Source: Phycisphaeraceae bacterium
GTDB taxonomy: Bacteria > Planctomycetota > Phycisphaerae > Phycisphaerales > SM1A02
Direction: 5' to 3'
DNA length: 64,000 nucleotides
Assembly: GCA_015709595.1 (NCBI GenBank)
Contig: CP054178.1
Coordinates: 2,981,205 to 3,045,204, forward strand
The position numbers were made by a program, and so were the translations under genes. Shown here in pieces: positions 26,673 to 34,305 of this stretch. Within the stretch, counting starts at the first letter, position 1, and every line of letters starts with the position of its first letter. The notes below the pieces were generated by a model that saw only the letters and a program-made list of their open reading frames with translations, did no database searches and was not told where the DNA came from.

Positions 26673-27590
26673 CTACGCGCCGTGAAGCACGCGCCGCATG
26701 CGCGACAGGATGTCCGCCAGCCGCTCTCGCCCCCCGCCGCCCACTTCAGCGGTGGCCCAGCCGGAGTAGCCGATCTCGTCCAGCGCGGCGGTGACTGCCG
26801 GCCAGTCGCAGTCGCCCTCGCCGATCTCGACGTTGAACCCCTTCCACAGCCCCTCCTCGTCGCGCTTCTTGCGGCTGAACTCCTTGATATCCAGCTTGAA
26901 GATGCGTCTGCCGAGAATCCTCACCCAGTGCTCCGGCCAGCCGTCGGTGACGATGTTGCCCACGTCGAAGTACCAGCCCACCACGTCCGGGTGCTCGAAC
27001 TCGTCCACGTAGCGAGCGGCCTCCAGCGGGCTGAGCAGGAACTTGTTCCACACGTTCTCGAAGGCGATGCGGATCCCCAGTTCCTTGGCCAGCGGCAGCA
27101 CCCGGCGGATCTCCCGCTGCGACCGCTCGTAGGCGTCGGCGTAGGAGACCTGCTTGTTCACCACCGCCGGAACGACGAGAACCGTGTCGCCGCCGTAGGC
27201 CCGGCAATCCTGAAGGGCGATCTCCAGCGCCTTGACGCCCTCGGCACGCACCGCCGGATCAGGGTGCGAGAAGGGCTTGGACCAGTGGACGGAATCGACC
27301 ACGCCATGCACCGGCAGGCCAGTCGATTCGATCGCCTCGCGCACTTCGTTCTTGTCGAGGTTGGATGGCGCGTCGAGCTCGACGCCGTCGTACCCCAGCT
27401 CCTTCAGCAGCGAGAACTTCTCTCGCACGCTTCCCGGCCCGGCGACCATTCCGAACTTGACGGCCAGCTTGATGGCCCGGGATGATCGCCTGCGCGCCGT
27501 CAGCGATCCGGCCATCTCCGGGATCAGCGTCGCCGCGCCGGTCGCCGCCAGCGCCAGGGTGTTCGTCTTCAGGAATGTTCGTCGGTTCAT
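26673..27590 (-). CDS. Tat-exported sugar phosphate isomerase/epimerase-like protein
   Basis: A 305-residue protein with a twin-arginine signal (MNRRTFLKTNTLALAATGAA), then a TIM-barrel of the xylose-isomerase/AP-endonuclease-2 superfamily: FGMVAGPGSVREKFSLLKELGYDGVELD, VLVVPAVVNK, the FENVWNKFLLSPLEAARYVDEFE motif, and the WYFDVGNIVTDGWPEHW and KLDIKEF segments that carry typical metal ligands (Glu, Asp, His, Glu). Members act as sugar isomerases or 3-keto-sugar enzymes in planctomycetes. The Tat signal implies a folded enzyme exported with cofactor. tatA lies about 148 bases downstream of the start on the same strand. Confidence 0.85.
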   Translation of the reverse strand: MNRRTFLKTNTLALAATGAATLIPEMAGSLTARRRSSRAIKLAVKFGMVAGPGSVREKFSLLKELGYDGVELDAPSNLDKNEVREAIESTGLPVHGVVDSVHWSKPFSHPDPAVRAEGVKALEIALQDCRAYGGDTVLVVPAVVNKQVSYADAYERSQREIRRVLPLAKELGIRIAFENVWNKFLLSPLEAARYVDEFEHPDVVGWYFDVGNIVTDGWPEHWVRILGRRIFKLDIKEFSRKKRDEEGLWKGFNVEIGEGDCDWPAVTAALDEIGYSGWATAEVGGGGRERLADILSRMRRVLHGA

Positions 27591-27738
27591 GGGTTCATCC
27601 CCTCGACCCGATCCGGGCGGGCCGTGTCACGCATGACAGTAGCCGATCTGCGCCGTGGGGCCGAATGTGCAACGACAGCGCCGCCAGACGTAGTGGGGGC
27701 GACGGATCTCCCGAAGAACGGAACGCTTCAACACCTTG

Positions 27739-28032
27739 TCAATGCTGTGACGCCTCGGTGGTGCGCTCCACCTTGGCGGCGCCCATGGGGGCGCGATCGT
27801 CCGACGCGATCTGTCGGGGGGGGGACTTGGGCGCGGAGGACTCCGTCTCGATCTCGTCCTCGATGCCCTTGATGCCCCGCTTGAACTCCACGATGCTCTT
27901 GCCGAGACTGCGTCCGACCTCCGGAAGGCGGCGACCGAAGATGATCAGCCCCAGCACCAGCAGGATGATCCACTCACTGCCGCCCGGCAGGCCGAAGGCG
28001 AGAATGGTGGAAATGGCGGGTTCGGTGAACAT
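27739..28032 (-). CDS. tatA: Sec-independent translocase subunit TatA/TatE
   Basis: TatA forms the membrane-weakening component of the twin-arginine export pathway. The 97-residue protein has one short membrane helix (EWIILLVLGLIIFG), the FGRRLPEVGRSLGKSIVEFKRGIKG amphipathic hinge-helix pattern, and a charged, disordered tail. The start at 28032 has an AGGA seven bases upstream; an in-frame ATG at 28062 adds ten residues. tatC and tatB are not adjacent. The next gene downstream on the same strand encodes a Tat-signal protein, which may be coincidence or a functional pairing. Confidence 0.9.
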   Translation of the reverse strand: MFTEPAISTILAFGLPGGSEWIILLVLGLIIFGRRLPEVGRSLGKSIVEFKRGIKGIEDEIETESSAPKSPPRQIASDDRAPMGAAKVERTTEASQH

Positions 28033-28142
28033 GACTGATCCTTGAGAAGGCGAAACCGACATCAGATTCTACGTCCCAAATCGCACCGGGGCGCAGGGGC
28101 GCCTCACTTTGGCGCGATGGCGATGTTCTCCAGGAGAGCCCC

Positions 28143-28200
28143 GACCGTCAGGGAGCGGTCCTCTGGGGTCGGTCACTCCGCTCCCTGGCGGTCGCGGCTC
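28143..28200. repeat. REP-like palindrome, intergenic copy
   Basis: Arms 28143-28158 (gaccgtcagggagcgg) and 28178-28193 (ccgctccctggcggtc) are complementary except for one position, and are followed by gcggctc. The same sequence pair occurs inside nrdJ at 45245-45310. The copy lies in the 230-base gap between the SGNH gene and tatA. Confidence 0.75.
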
Positions 28201-28264
28201 GCGCTGCAGGACACGAACGACCGGCCACATCCGGTATTGCCGGTCGCGCCGGATCGGTTGCGGC

Positions 28265-28858
28265 TCACCGCAGCATGGTGGTGATGCAGGAAGCGACCGC
28301 GGCGGCGGCCCGGTGCCGCCCGGCCTCGGTCAGGGAGACGCCGTCCGGAGCCAGGTACTCATCGTCCCGCTCCGCGATGGCCCGATCCAGGTGATTGATG
28401 AGCACATTATCGGCCAGCATGATCTGCGTGGCGGCGATGTTGTACTCCTCGATGTCGCGGTTGGACCGGTCGAAGGATGTGCCCGGCTGGTCGCACTGCA
28501 GCCGATCGATGACCGGCGTGGTCAGCGCGAAGATCACGTCATTTCCAAGACGCCCCTTGCACGCATCCACGACGCGCTGCAGGTTCAGTTCATACTCGCC
28601 GATGGGCACCGCATGGCGCTGTTCGGCGCGGAACCATCGCACGTCGTCCAGTCCGGCGTTGAAATGAACCACGTCCGGCTTGAACTCGTCGAGCAGGCGG
28701 TCGATGGTCTCCGCCAGATCCGCGCTGCTTCCGGTGCTGCTGACCGGTCCGAGCACATCCACCTCCACGTCTCCGTGCTTGGCCAGCTCCGAGGCCAGCA
28801 GGGGCTGGTAGGACAGTCGGATGAAATCGCCCAGCAGCAGCACGCGCGCGTTCGGCAT
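28265..28858 (-). CDS. SGNH/GDSL-like protein lacking catalytic Ser and His
   Basis: A 197-residue cytoplasmic protein (no signal peptide) with the layout of short SGNH hydrolases: block I near residue 10, an N-containing block (VVHFNAGLDDV, residues 64-73), and a C-terminal block V (PDGVSLTEAG). In active relatives block I is GDS and block V is D-x-x-H. Here block I is GDF (F12 in place of the nucleophilic Ser) and block V reads D172-G-V-S175, with Ser in place of His. Both key residues are missing, so hydrolase activity is unlikely and a binding role is more plausible. It stands alone between tatA and mltA. Confidence 0.72.
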   Translation of the reverse strand: MPNARVLLLGDFIRLSYQPLLASELAKHGDVEVDVLGPVSSTGSSADLAETIDRLLDEFKPDVVHFNAGLDDVRWFRAEQRHAVPIGEYELNLQRVVDACKGRLGNDVIFALTTPVIDRLQCDQPGTSFDRSNRDIEEYNIAATQIMLADNVLINHLDRAIAERDDEYLAPDGVSLTEAGRHRAAAAVASCITTMLR

Positions 28859-28935
28859 GGATGGCTCCGTGATTCCAGAGCATGCATCATAGCGAATGAA
28901 TCACGCGAGATGGGCCGCTTCGCCGACGAAAGAGT

Positions 28936-28958
28936 GTCGTCCGATGCAGCCGGACGAC
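28936..28958 (+). other. Hairpin in the mltA leader
   Basis: Arms 28936-28943 (gtcgtccg) and 28951-28958 (cggacgac) pair perfectly around a seven-base loop, 38 bases before the mltA start. It may affect translation or mRNA stability; no T-run follows. Confidence 0.4.
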
Positions 28959-28995
28959 GCCTGTTCATTTCGCACCCTGCCCGGAGACGCCGCCC

Positions 28996-30228
28996 ATGAC
29001 GGCCCGTCGGATCGCCCATGCCCTGTTGCTCGCCTCGTCCGGCCTGCTGGCCGCGTGTCAGAACACGCCTGAAGTCACGAAGCCGGATTACTCACGCCAG
29101 CTGCGCCCTGGCGAATCGGCCCTGCGGCTCATCACCGACCCCGCCCGCATGCCCGATCTGGCCGGGGCCTATGACCGCAGCCGCAACGAAGCCGACCTGA
29201 TGCTGCAGGCCATCGATCAGAGCATCACTTGGTTCAACGCCCCGTCGAGTCGCCAGTTCTTCCCCTTCAGCACAGCGGGCCGGTCGATCACCCACGAACA
29301 GGCCCGGGCCAGCGTTCACGCCTTCCGGCAGGCGTACGAGAGCGCGGGCGGCGGCCGCGAGTTTGCGGCGGAAATCAGGGCCCGCTTCGACGTGTACGAA
29401 AGCGTCGGCTACAACGGCGAGGGCATCGTGCTCTACACCGGGTACTACGCGCCGATCTTCGACGCCAGCCGCACGCCCAGCGCCACGTATCGATGCCCGT
29501 TGTACAAGCGTCCCGCCGACCTGGCGACGGACCCCGTGACCGGCGAGCCGCGCGGGCGCTCCATGCCCGACGGATCCACCGCGCCCTATCCCACCCGGCG
29601 GGAGATCGAATCATCCGGCATGCTGGCGGGGACGGAGCTGGTCTGGCTGAAGGATGAACTGGACGCCTACATCGTGCAGGTGAACGGCTCGGCCAAGTTG
29701 CGCTTGGATGACGGCTCCATCATGTACGTGGGCTACGCGGGGAAGACCGACCGACCCTATACCGGGCTGGGCCGGATGATGGTGGACGAGGGGCTGATCC
29801 CGCCGGATCAACTCTCGCTGACGGCCATCAAGGCGTACTTCCGCAAGGATCCGGCCAGGGTGAAGTCGCTGATTCAGCGGAATGAGTCGTACGTGTTCTT
29901 CACCGAGTATCCGGACTCCAACTGGCCGGCGGGATCGCTGGGTGTGCGCGTCACCGAGCGGGCCACCCTGGCCACGGACAAGAAGATTTATCCCCGAGGC
30001 GGGGTGGTGCTGGTGGATACGCAGGCGGTCACGCTCAGCCAGGCCAAGCGGCGATTCTTCCAGTTCATGATGGACCAGGACACGGGCGGCGCCATTCAGG
30101 CCCCGGGACGGGCGGACATCTTCATGGGCACGGGCGAAACCGCCGAAGTCCTCGCGGGCGGGCAGTACGCCGAGGGGCGCCTGTACTACTTCTTCCTCAA
30201 GCCCGGCGAATCGCTCGCCGGACCGTGA
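28996..30228 (+). CDS. mltA: MltA-type membrane-bound lytic murein transglycosylase
   Basis: MltA cleaves the glycan strands of peptidoglycan to anhydro-muropeptides during wall growth. The 410-residue protein starts with a lipoprotein signal (ALLLASSGLLAAC), followed by the MltA insert domain with GYYAPIFDASRTPS...YPLYKRP-type and PTRREIE segments. It ends with the 3D domain, MDQDTGGAIQAPGRADIFMGTG, holding the catalytic Asp equivalent (D in ADIFMG). Length and order match the family. A strong intrinsic terminator follows at 30267-30303. Confidence 0.92.
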   Translation: MTARRIAHALLLASSGLLAACQNTPEVTKPDYSRQLRPGESALRLITDPARMPDLAGAYDRSRNEADLMLQAIDQSITWFNAPSSRQFFPFSTAGRSITHEQARASVHAFRQAYESAGGGREFAAEIRARFDVYESVGYNGEGIVLYTGYYAPIFDASRTPSATYRCPLYKRPADLATDPVTGEPRGRSMPDGSTAPYPTRREIESSGMLAGTELVWLKDELDAYIVQVNGSAKLRLDDGSIMYVGYAGKTDRPYTGLGRMMVDEGLIPPDQLSLTAIKAYFRKDPARVKSLIQRNESYVFFTEYPDSNWPAGSLGVRVTERATLATDKKIYPRGGVVLVDTQAVTLSQAKRRFFQFMMDQDTGGAIQAPGRADIFMGTGETAEVLAGGQYAEGRLYYFFLKPGESLAGP

Positions 30229-30266
30229 ACACTCCGGCCTGGAACGTCGCATCGTCGCGCAACAGA

Positions 30267-30303
30267 ACGGACCGGCGCCGTGGCGCCGGTCCGTGTTCTT
30301 TGC
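30267..30303 (+). terminator. Intrinsic terminator of mltA
   Basis: Arms 30267-30279 (acggaccggcgcc) and 30282-30294 (ggcgccggtccgt) are perfectly complementary (13 bp), followed by gttctttg. This is a strong GC hairpin with a modest T-rich tail, between two convergent genes. Confidence 0.85.
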
Positions 30304-30341
30304 TGTCCATCATGAAGCGGCGAAGACCACCGCCCGATGAC

Positions 30342-30953
30342 TCAGAACCGGCCCACCATCACCATGGCGACGGCCGGGTTGCCCGAGCTGTTGGTGCGAG
30401 TGAGGATCACATCCACCCAGTATGCCTTTCGGGAGAAGTCGAAACTGAAGTTCGTGGTCGGTGTGATGAAGCGCGTCTGGTAGCCGTTGTTGGCGGCGTA
30501 CTGATCGCTGTTGAAGGTCATCCGCGTCACCGTGGCGCCGGTGAGCAGGTCGAACTCCTTCAGATAGGCGATCACGCGGGCGCCGGCGCCGTTGTCGCGG
30601 TAGCGCACGTAGAGGAATGGGTCGGGCTCATTGCTCGTGAGATTGGCGTTGGTCGTGACCGGATACCGCAGCACGACGTTGGACGAGGCGCCGGCGGCGG
30701 GGTCAATCGAGGCGATGGCGCCCGTGTAGACGACGATGTTGAAGTCCACTTCGTCGGGCAGGCCGGCCGCCCCGATCATGGTCCAGTAGGGCAACCCGCC
30801 GCCGTCGGGGAAGCCGTCATCCAGCGACCGCTTCGTGTCGTCGGTCGGCTGAAGCGCGACGAACGCGACGGTGGCCACGGCAAGACACGCCGCGCCGACT
30901 GCCGCCCAGCCCAGCGCGCGATGATTGAACACCCGGTTGAACAGACCTTTCAT
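30342..30953 (-). CDS. Exported protein of unknown function
   Basis: A 203-residue protein with an N-terminal membrane or signal segment (LGWAAVGAACLAVATVAFVAL, about residues 14-34) and a beta-rich mature part. The body has WTMIGAAGLPDEVDFNIVVYTG, VVLRYPVTTNAN, FLYVRYRDNGAGARVIAYLKEFDLLTG and SRKAYWVDVILTRTNS, with no known family motif. The start at 30953 has a good ribosome site (gaaggag). It lies downstream of the redoxin-copper protein gene on the same strand, with its own promoter candidate at 30982-31009. Periplasmic location is likely. Confidence 0.65.
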   Translation of the reverse strand: MKGLFNRVFNHRALGWAAVGAACLAVATVAFVALQPTDDTKRSLDDGFPDGGGLPYWTMIGAAGLPDEVDFNIVVYTGAIASIDPAAGASSNVVLRYPVTTNANLTSNEPDPFLYVRYRDNGAGARVIAYLKEFDLLTGATVTRMTFNSDQYAANNGYQTRFITPTTNFSFDFSRKAYWVDVILTRTNSSGNPAVAMVMVGRF

Positions 30954-30981
30954 GAACGACTCCTTCTCAAGGTTCCGGACG

Positions 30982-31009
30982 ATGATACCGCCGCATCGGA
31001 GAGAGCCAA
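30982..31009 (-). promoter_or_regulatory. Candidate promoter for the small exported protein
   Basis: On the minus strand TTGGCT (31009-31004) and TATCAT (30987-30982) are 16 bases apart, about 29 bases before the ATG at 30953. Confidence 0.4.
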
Positions 31010-31076
31010 CTCCGAGGATCGCCCCTCGTGAAGTGTGCGGCACCTCGCATCCCCTCTCGCAAGGAGGGAACTGGCG

Positions 31077-32879
31077 TCACTCGTCACGCCAGTACTCGAA
31101 GTACCCGATCATCATTTCGTCCCAGGTCTGCTCCCCGAAGCGGACACGGGCCTTGGGATTCGGGTTGGCGGGGTTTCCGTCACTATTGTCGTACCAGGCG
31201 GTGCAGGTCAGCTTCGTGCCCGCTGGGACGCGGATCGGCTCGCGCAGCACGTATCGCGTCTGCCAGTTGAAGTCGTAGCGGGGGATGTCCAGCACCACTT
31301 CGCTCGTGCCGTCCGGCCACGTGAGTTCGTAGCGGTATGCCTTGCCACGCACGTGCATGTGCGGCGCGAAGGACTGGATCACCGCCGGGCGGCTGAACGT
31401 GGTCGTGGCCTTCACTTCGTGGTTCGACGCGCCCGGCGGGATGTCCAGCCGCGTGGTCATCGCGGCGGAGGTGTGCATCTCGCGCTCTGGCGCGGTGTCG
31501 GCGAAGATGAAGCCGATCTGGGTTCGGTCCTCAACGGCTCGCCCGTTGGGTGTGTAGTGCAGCTGGAACTTCAGCCACGCACCCGCGGGCAGGCGCTTGG
31601 CGGTGCCCTCGGGGTACATGGTCGTGGCCTGCCCCGGCACCAGCCCGGCGAAGTAACCCTGCAGCCCGCCCTGCCAGCGGGCCTGAATCTCGCGCCGCGT
31701 TTCGCCCTCGCGCGGCGGCTCCTCGATGAACACCAGCACGTGATGCACCACCTCCGGGTGCGTGGGGCGGATTTCCATCGCCCTGATCCACCGATCCTCG
31801 GGGAAATCCGTCTTCACATACTGGTAGCGATACCCCATCGCACCCTGGGCGGGCACGCTGACGGGGTCTGGAATGGTCACGACCGCGTGCGGCTCGCCGA
31901 TCTCCCACCCTTCCGTCCACACCAGCGGACGCGGGGCGTCTGACGGGTCGCCTTCGAGGCACCCATCCTCGATCCAGCGGAAGAGCGCGTCCCGGTCGCG
32001 TGCAGATAGCGAACGATCATTCAGGAACGCCCGCGACCCCTCCCCCGCATGCCAGGGCGGCATCACGCCCGTCTCGATCGACTGGCGGATCGCCCCGCGA
32101 CGGGCGCGCACCTGCTGGTATGTCTCCAGTGCGAAGGGGGCCACGCCGTCCTCCCGGTGGCAGGACTGGCAGTGCTGCTGCATGATCCGACTGATGCGGC
32201 TGTGGTAGGTGATGGCCGGTTCCACGGGCTGAACGTCACGACCCGACCAATCGACGGCGCAGCCGGGTGCGGTGGTGGCGCGCACGTCCGGCGTCCGATT
32301 GGCCAGCACCGCGTCGATCGCTCTGAGCAGATAGGTGTGCCGGGGCGCTTCGTGCTGGAAGCCGATGCCGTACTGATCGTCGATCGCGCCACGGTACATC
32401 AGCGTGCGCGATCCGTCGAGCAGGAACACATCCGTCGTGCGGTCGCATCCCAGCGTGCGCGCGATGGTTCCTTCACGGTCGGCCACGTAGGCGCCCTGGA
32501 AGCCGTACGCCGCCTTCTCCGCTCGCATCTGTTCGACGGTGTCGATTTCGCTGGGATTGACGTAGAGAAACCGAACGTCCTTGTCGCCGAGCGCCTGCTC
32601 GATCTCCGCCAGGCGTGGGCCGTACTTTTTTGAAAGCGGGCAGCCCACGTCGCGGATGGCGATGACCAGCGGCCGGCCTTCGGCGTATCGGGCGAGAGAG
32701 GTCGCCTCGCCCGCGATCGATGTGAACGGCAGATCGGGCGCCAGTTCGCCAACCCGGTGCAGTCGATGATCCACCGCGATCGAGGGCGCTTCCTTGTACG
32801 CGCCGGGACCGTCCTGTCCAGCGGCGGTTGTCGCGCCGAGCGCGCCGATCAGGATGAGAAGACTCGACGATCGTGCCAT
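31077..32879 (-). CDS. Exported redoxin / cytochrome c / copper monooxygenase-like fusion
   Basis: A 600-residue exported protein (signal peptide to residue 20) with three parts. Residues 40-195 form a redoxin domain (GELAPDLPFTSI, DVGCPLSKKYGP, with one Cys at 80). Residues 225-310 form a cytochrome c-like domain with a heme site, C237-x-x-C240-H241, and likely Met ligand in GVMPPW. Residues 320-600 resemble dicopper monooxygenases (PHM/DBH type): VVHH (H379/H380), QLHYTPNG (H441), HMH (H507/H509) and DEMM (M589/M590) match the two copper sites, His3 and His2-Met. It may hydroxylate a substrate in the periplasm with heme as electron relay. The start at 32879 gives a clean signal; upstream in-frame residues do not. 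Confidence 0.8.
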   Translation of the reverse strand: MARSSSLLILIGALGATTAAGQDGPGAYKEAPSIAVDHRLHRVGELAPDLPFTSIAGEATSLARYAEGRPLVIAIRDVGCPLSKKYGPRLAEIEQALGDKDVRFLYVNPSEIDTVEQMRAEKAAYGFQGAYVADREGTIARTLGCDRTTDVFLLDGSRTLMYRGAIDDQYGIGFQHEAPRHTYLLRAIDAVLANRTPDVRATTAPGCAVDWSGRDVQPVEPAITYHSRISRIMQQHCQSCHREDGVAPFALETYQQVRARRGAIRQSIETGVMPPWHAGEGSRAFLNDRSLSARDRDALFRWIEDGCLEGDPSDAPRPLVWTEGWEIGEPHAVVTIPDPVSVPAQGAMGYRYQYVKTDFPEDRWIRAMEIRPTHPEVVHHVLVFIEEPPREGETRREIQARWQGGLQGYFAGLVPGQATTMYPEGTAKRLPAGAWLKFQLHYTPNGRAVEDRTQIGFIFADTAPEREMHTSAAMTTRLDIPPGASNHEVKATTTFSRPAVIQSFAPHMHVRGKAYRYELTWPDGTSEVVLDIPRYDFNWQTRYVLREPIRVPAGTKLTCTAWYDNSDGNPANPNPKARVRFGEQTWDEMMIGYFEYWRDE

Positions 32880-32961
32880 GAATGCAGTTCCATCGGTGCG
32901 AGGAAGTGAAGCGTCTCCTGATGGTTCGACGCGGTGCGGCGGGCGTTTCACGCACCTCCCG

Positions 32962-34062
32962 TCACTGGTTCGGGTCAATGAGCGCCTTGACCACCCGCCC
33001 CGTTTCAACGGCGTGCAGGGCCTCGTTGGCGCGGTCCAGTCCGTAGCGTTCCAGTTTGATCAGCGACCACGGGTGCGCCCGCTCGGCGTTGGCCATGATC
33101 TGCACGCCGCGATAGAAGTGGGAGAAGTCCGATCCCCAGCAGCCGCGGATGTCCAGATGCTTCCTGTTGATGTCCAGGTGCGGGTTGAGCGGCACATCGC
33201 CATGATCGGTGTACTGGCCCACCACGACGACCCGTCCCGCGTCGCGCGTGAACCTGAGCGCCTGCGTTACCGCCGCGGGCGGCCCCGCCGCCTCGATGGT
33301 CACGTCCGCGCCGCGACCCTGGGTGTGCTGGCGAACCCAGTCCAGCCGCTGAAGTTCGCTCATCTCCTCGATGTTGCACACCGCGTCCGCGCCGACCTTG
33401 CGGGCGGTTTCAAGACGGGCCGTCGGCGCCCCGATGCACAGCACCTTGAGTGCTCCGGCCATCCTGGCGAAGATCACGCATGACAGTCCCACCGGCCCGC
33501 TCCCCAGCACCAGTACGGTGTCGCCAAGCATGATCTGGGCGCGGTCCGTGGCGTGCAGGGCGGTGGGCAGCGAGCAGCCGCCCGCCATGAAGGCGTCGTA
33601 GCCCACGCCCTCCAGCGAAATGACCCGCGTTCCCGGCTTGAGGTACAACTGCTGTGACCAGCCGCCGGTCAGGCCGTCCTGCTCGACGCCGTAGGTGATG
33701 CCGTACACCTTGCGGTGGGGGCATCGCGTGCTGGCCTTGGCGACCAGACAGTGCCAGCAGGCGAAGCAGGTTCTGTGGACATCCAGAAAGGTGACGGCTT
33801 CGCCTTCGCGCATCGCACGGCCGTAAATGTCACGAATCGTGCCGCGAATCTTGCCGAGCCGCCCCACCGAAACGTGACCGGGCACGATCGGATAGGGCAC
33901 GCCTGCCAGGCGTCCGTCGCGCAGGTGAACATCCGTGCCGCACACCTCGCTGAGCTCCACTTCGAGAATGGCGGAATCCGTCTCAAGTTGCGGCTCGGGA
34001 TACTCGCGGACTTCCACCGGCCGACCGGGACCGGGCATGATGGCGGCTCGAACCGTTGGCAC
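32962..34062 (-). CDS. Zinc-dependent alcohol dehydrogenase family protein (MDR)
   Basis: A 366-residue medium-chain dehydrogenase. The catalytic-zinc Cys is in EVCGTDVHL, and the structural zinc loop reads C-F-A-C-W-H-C...C (residues about 98-113). The NAD(P)-binding segment is VLVLGSGPVGLSCVIFA. The conserved GHE of the active-site motif is GHV here (PIVPGHVSVG), so a conserved Glu is replaced by Val while the His is kept. The substrate is unknown; relatives act on polyols or other secondary alcohols. It sits alone, divergent from gyrA across about 240 bases. Confidence 0.87.
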   Translation of the reverse strand: MPTVRAAIMPGPGRPVEVREYPEPQLETDSAILEVELSEVCGTDVHLRDGRLAGVPYPIVPGHVSVGRLGKIRGTIRDIYGRAMREGEAVTFLDVHRTCFACWHCLVAKASTRCPHRKVYGITYGVEQDGLTGGWSQQLYLKPGTRVISLEGVGYDAFMAGGCSLPTALHATDRAQIMLGDTVLVLGSGPVGLSCVIFARMAGALKVLCIGAPTARLETARKVGADAVCNIEEMSELQRLDWVRQHTQGRGADVTIEAAGPPAAVTQALRFTRDAGRVVVVGQYTDHGDVPLNPHLDINRKHLDIRGCWGSDFSHFYRGVQIMANAERAHPWSLIKLERYGLDRANEALHAVETGRVVKALIDPNQ

Positions 34063-34305
34063 GGACTGCTCCTCGTGAGGGTGCGGGCGTTGGGGCGGGA
34101 CAATAGGCCCCGATCATCCGCTGGTCGGTCGATCTGGCGCGGCAGATGCATCCAATCAAACCCCCCGGAAACCGTGCTGGTGCGGTGAAAAAAAGCATCG
34201 GCGCGCCTACCATCGTCGTCCAATTCGGAGCCGCGCATTCGGCCCCGAATCATCGCCAGAATGGCCCCTGTCAGCGTGCCTTGACGCACCCTTCCGACGC
34301 CCCTT

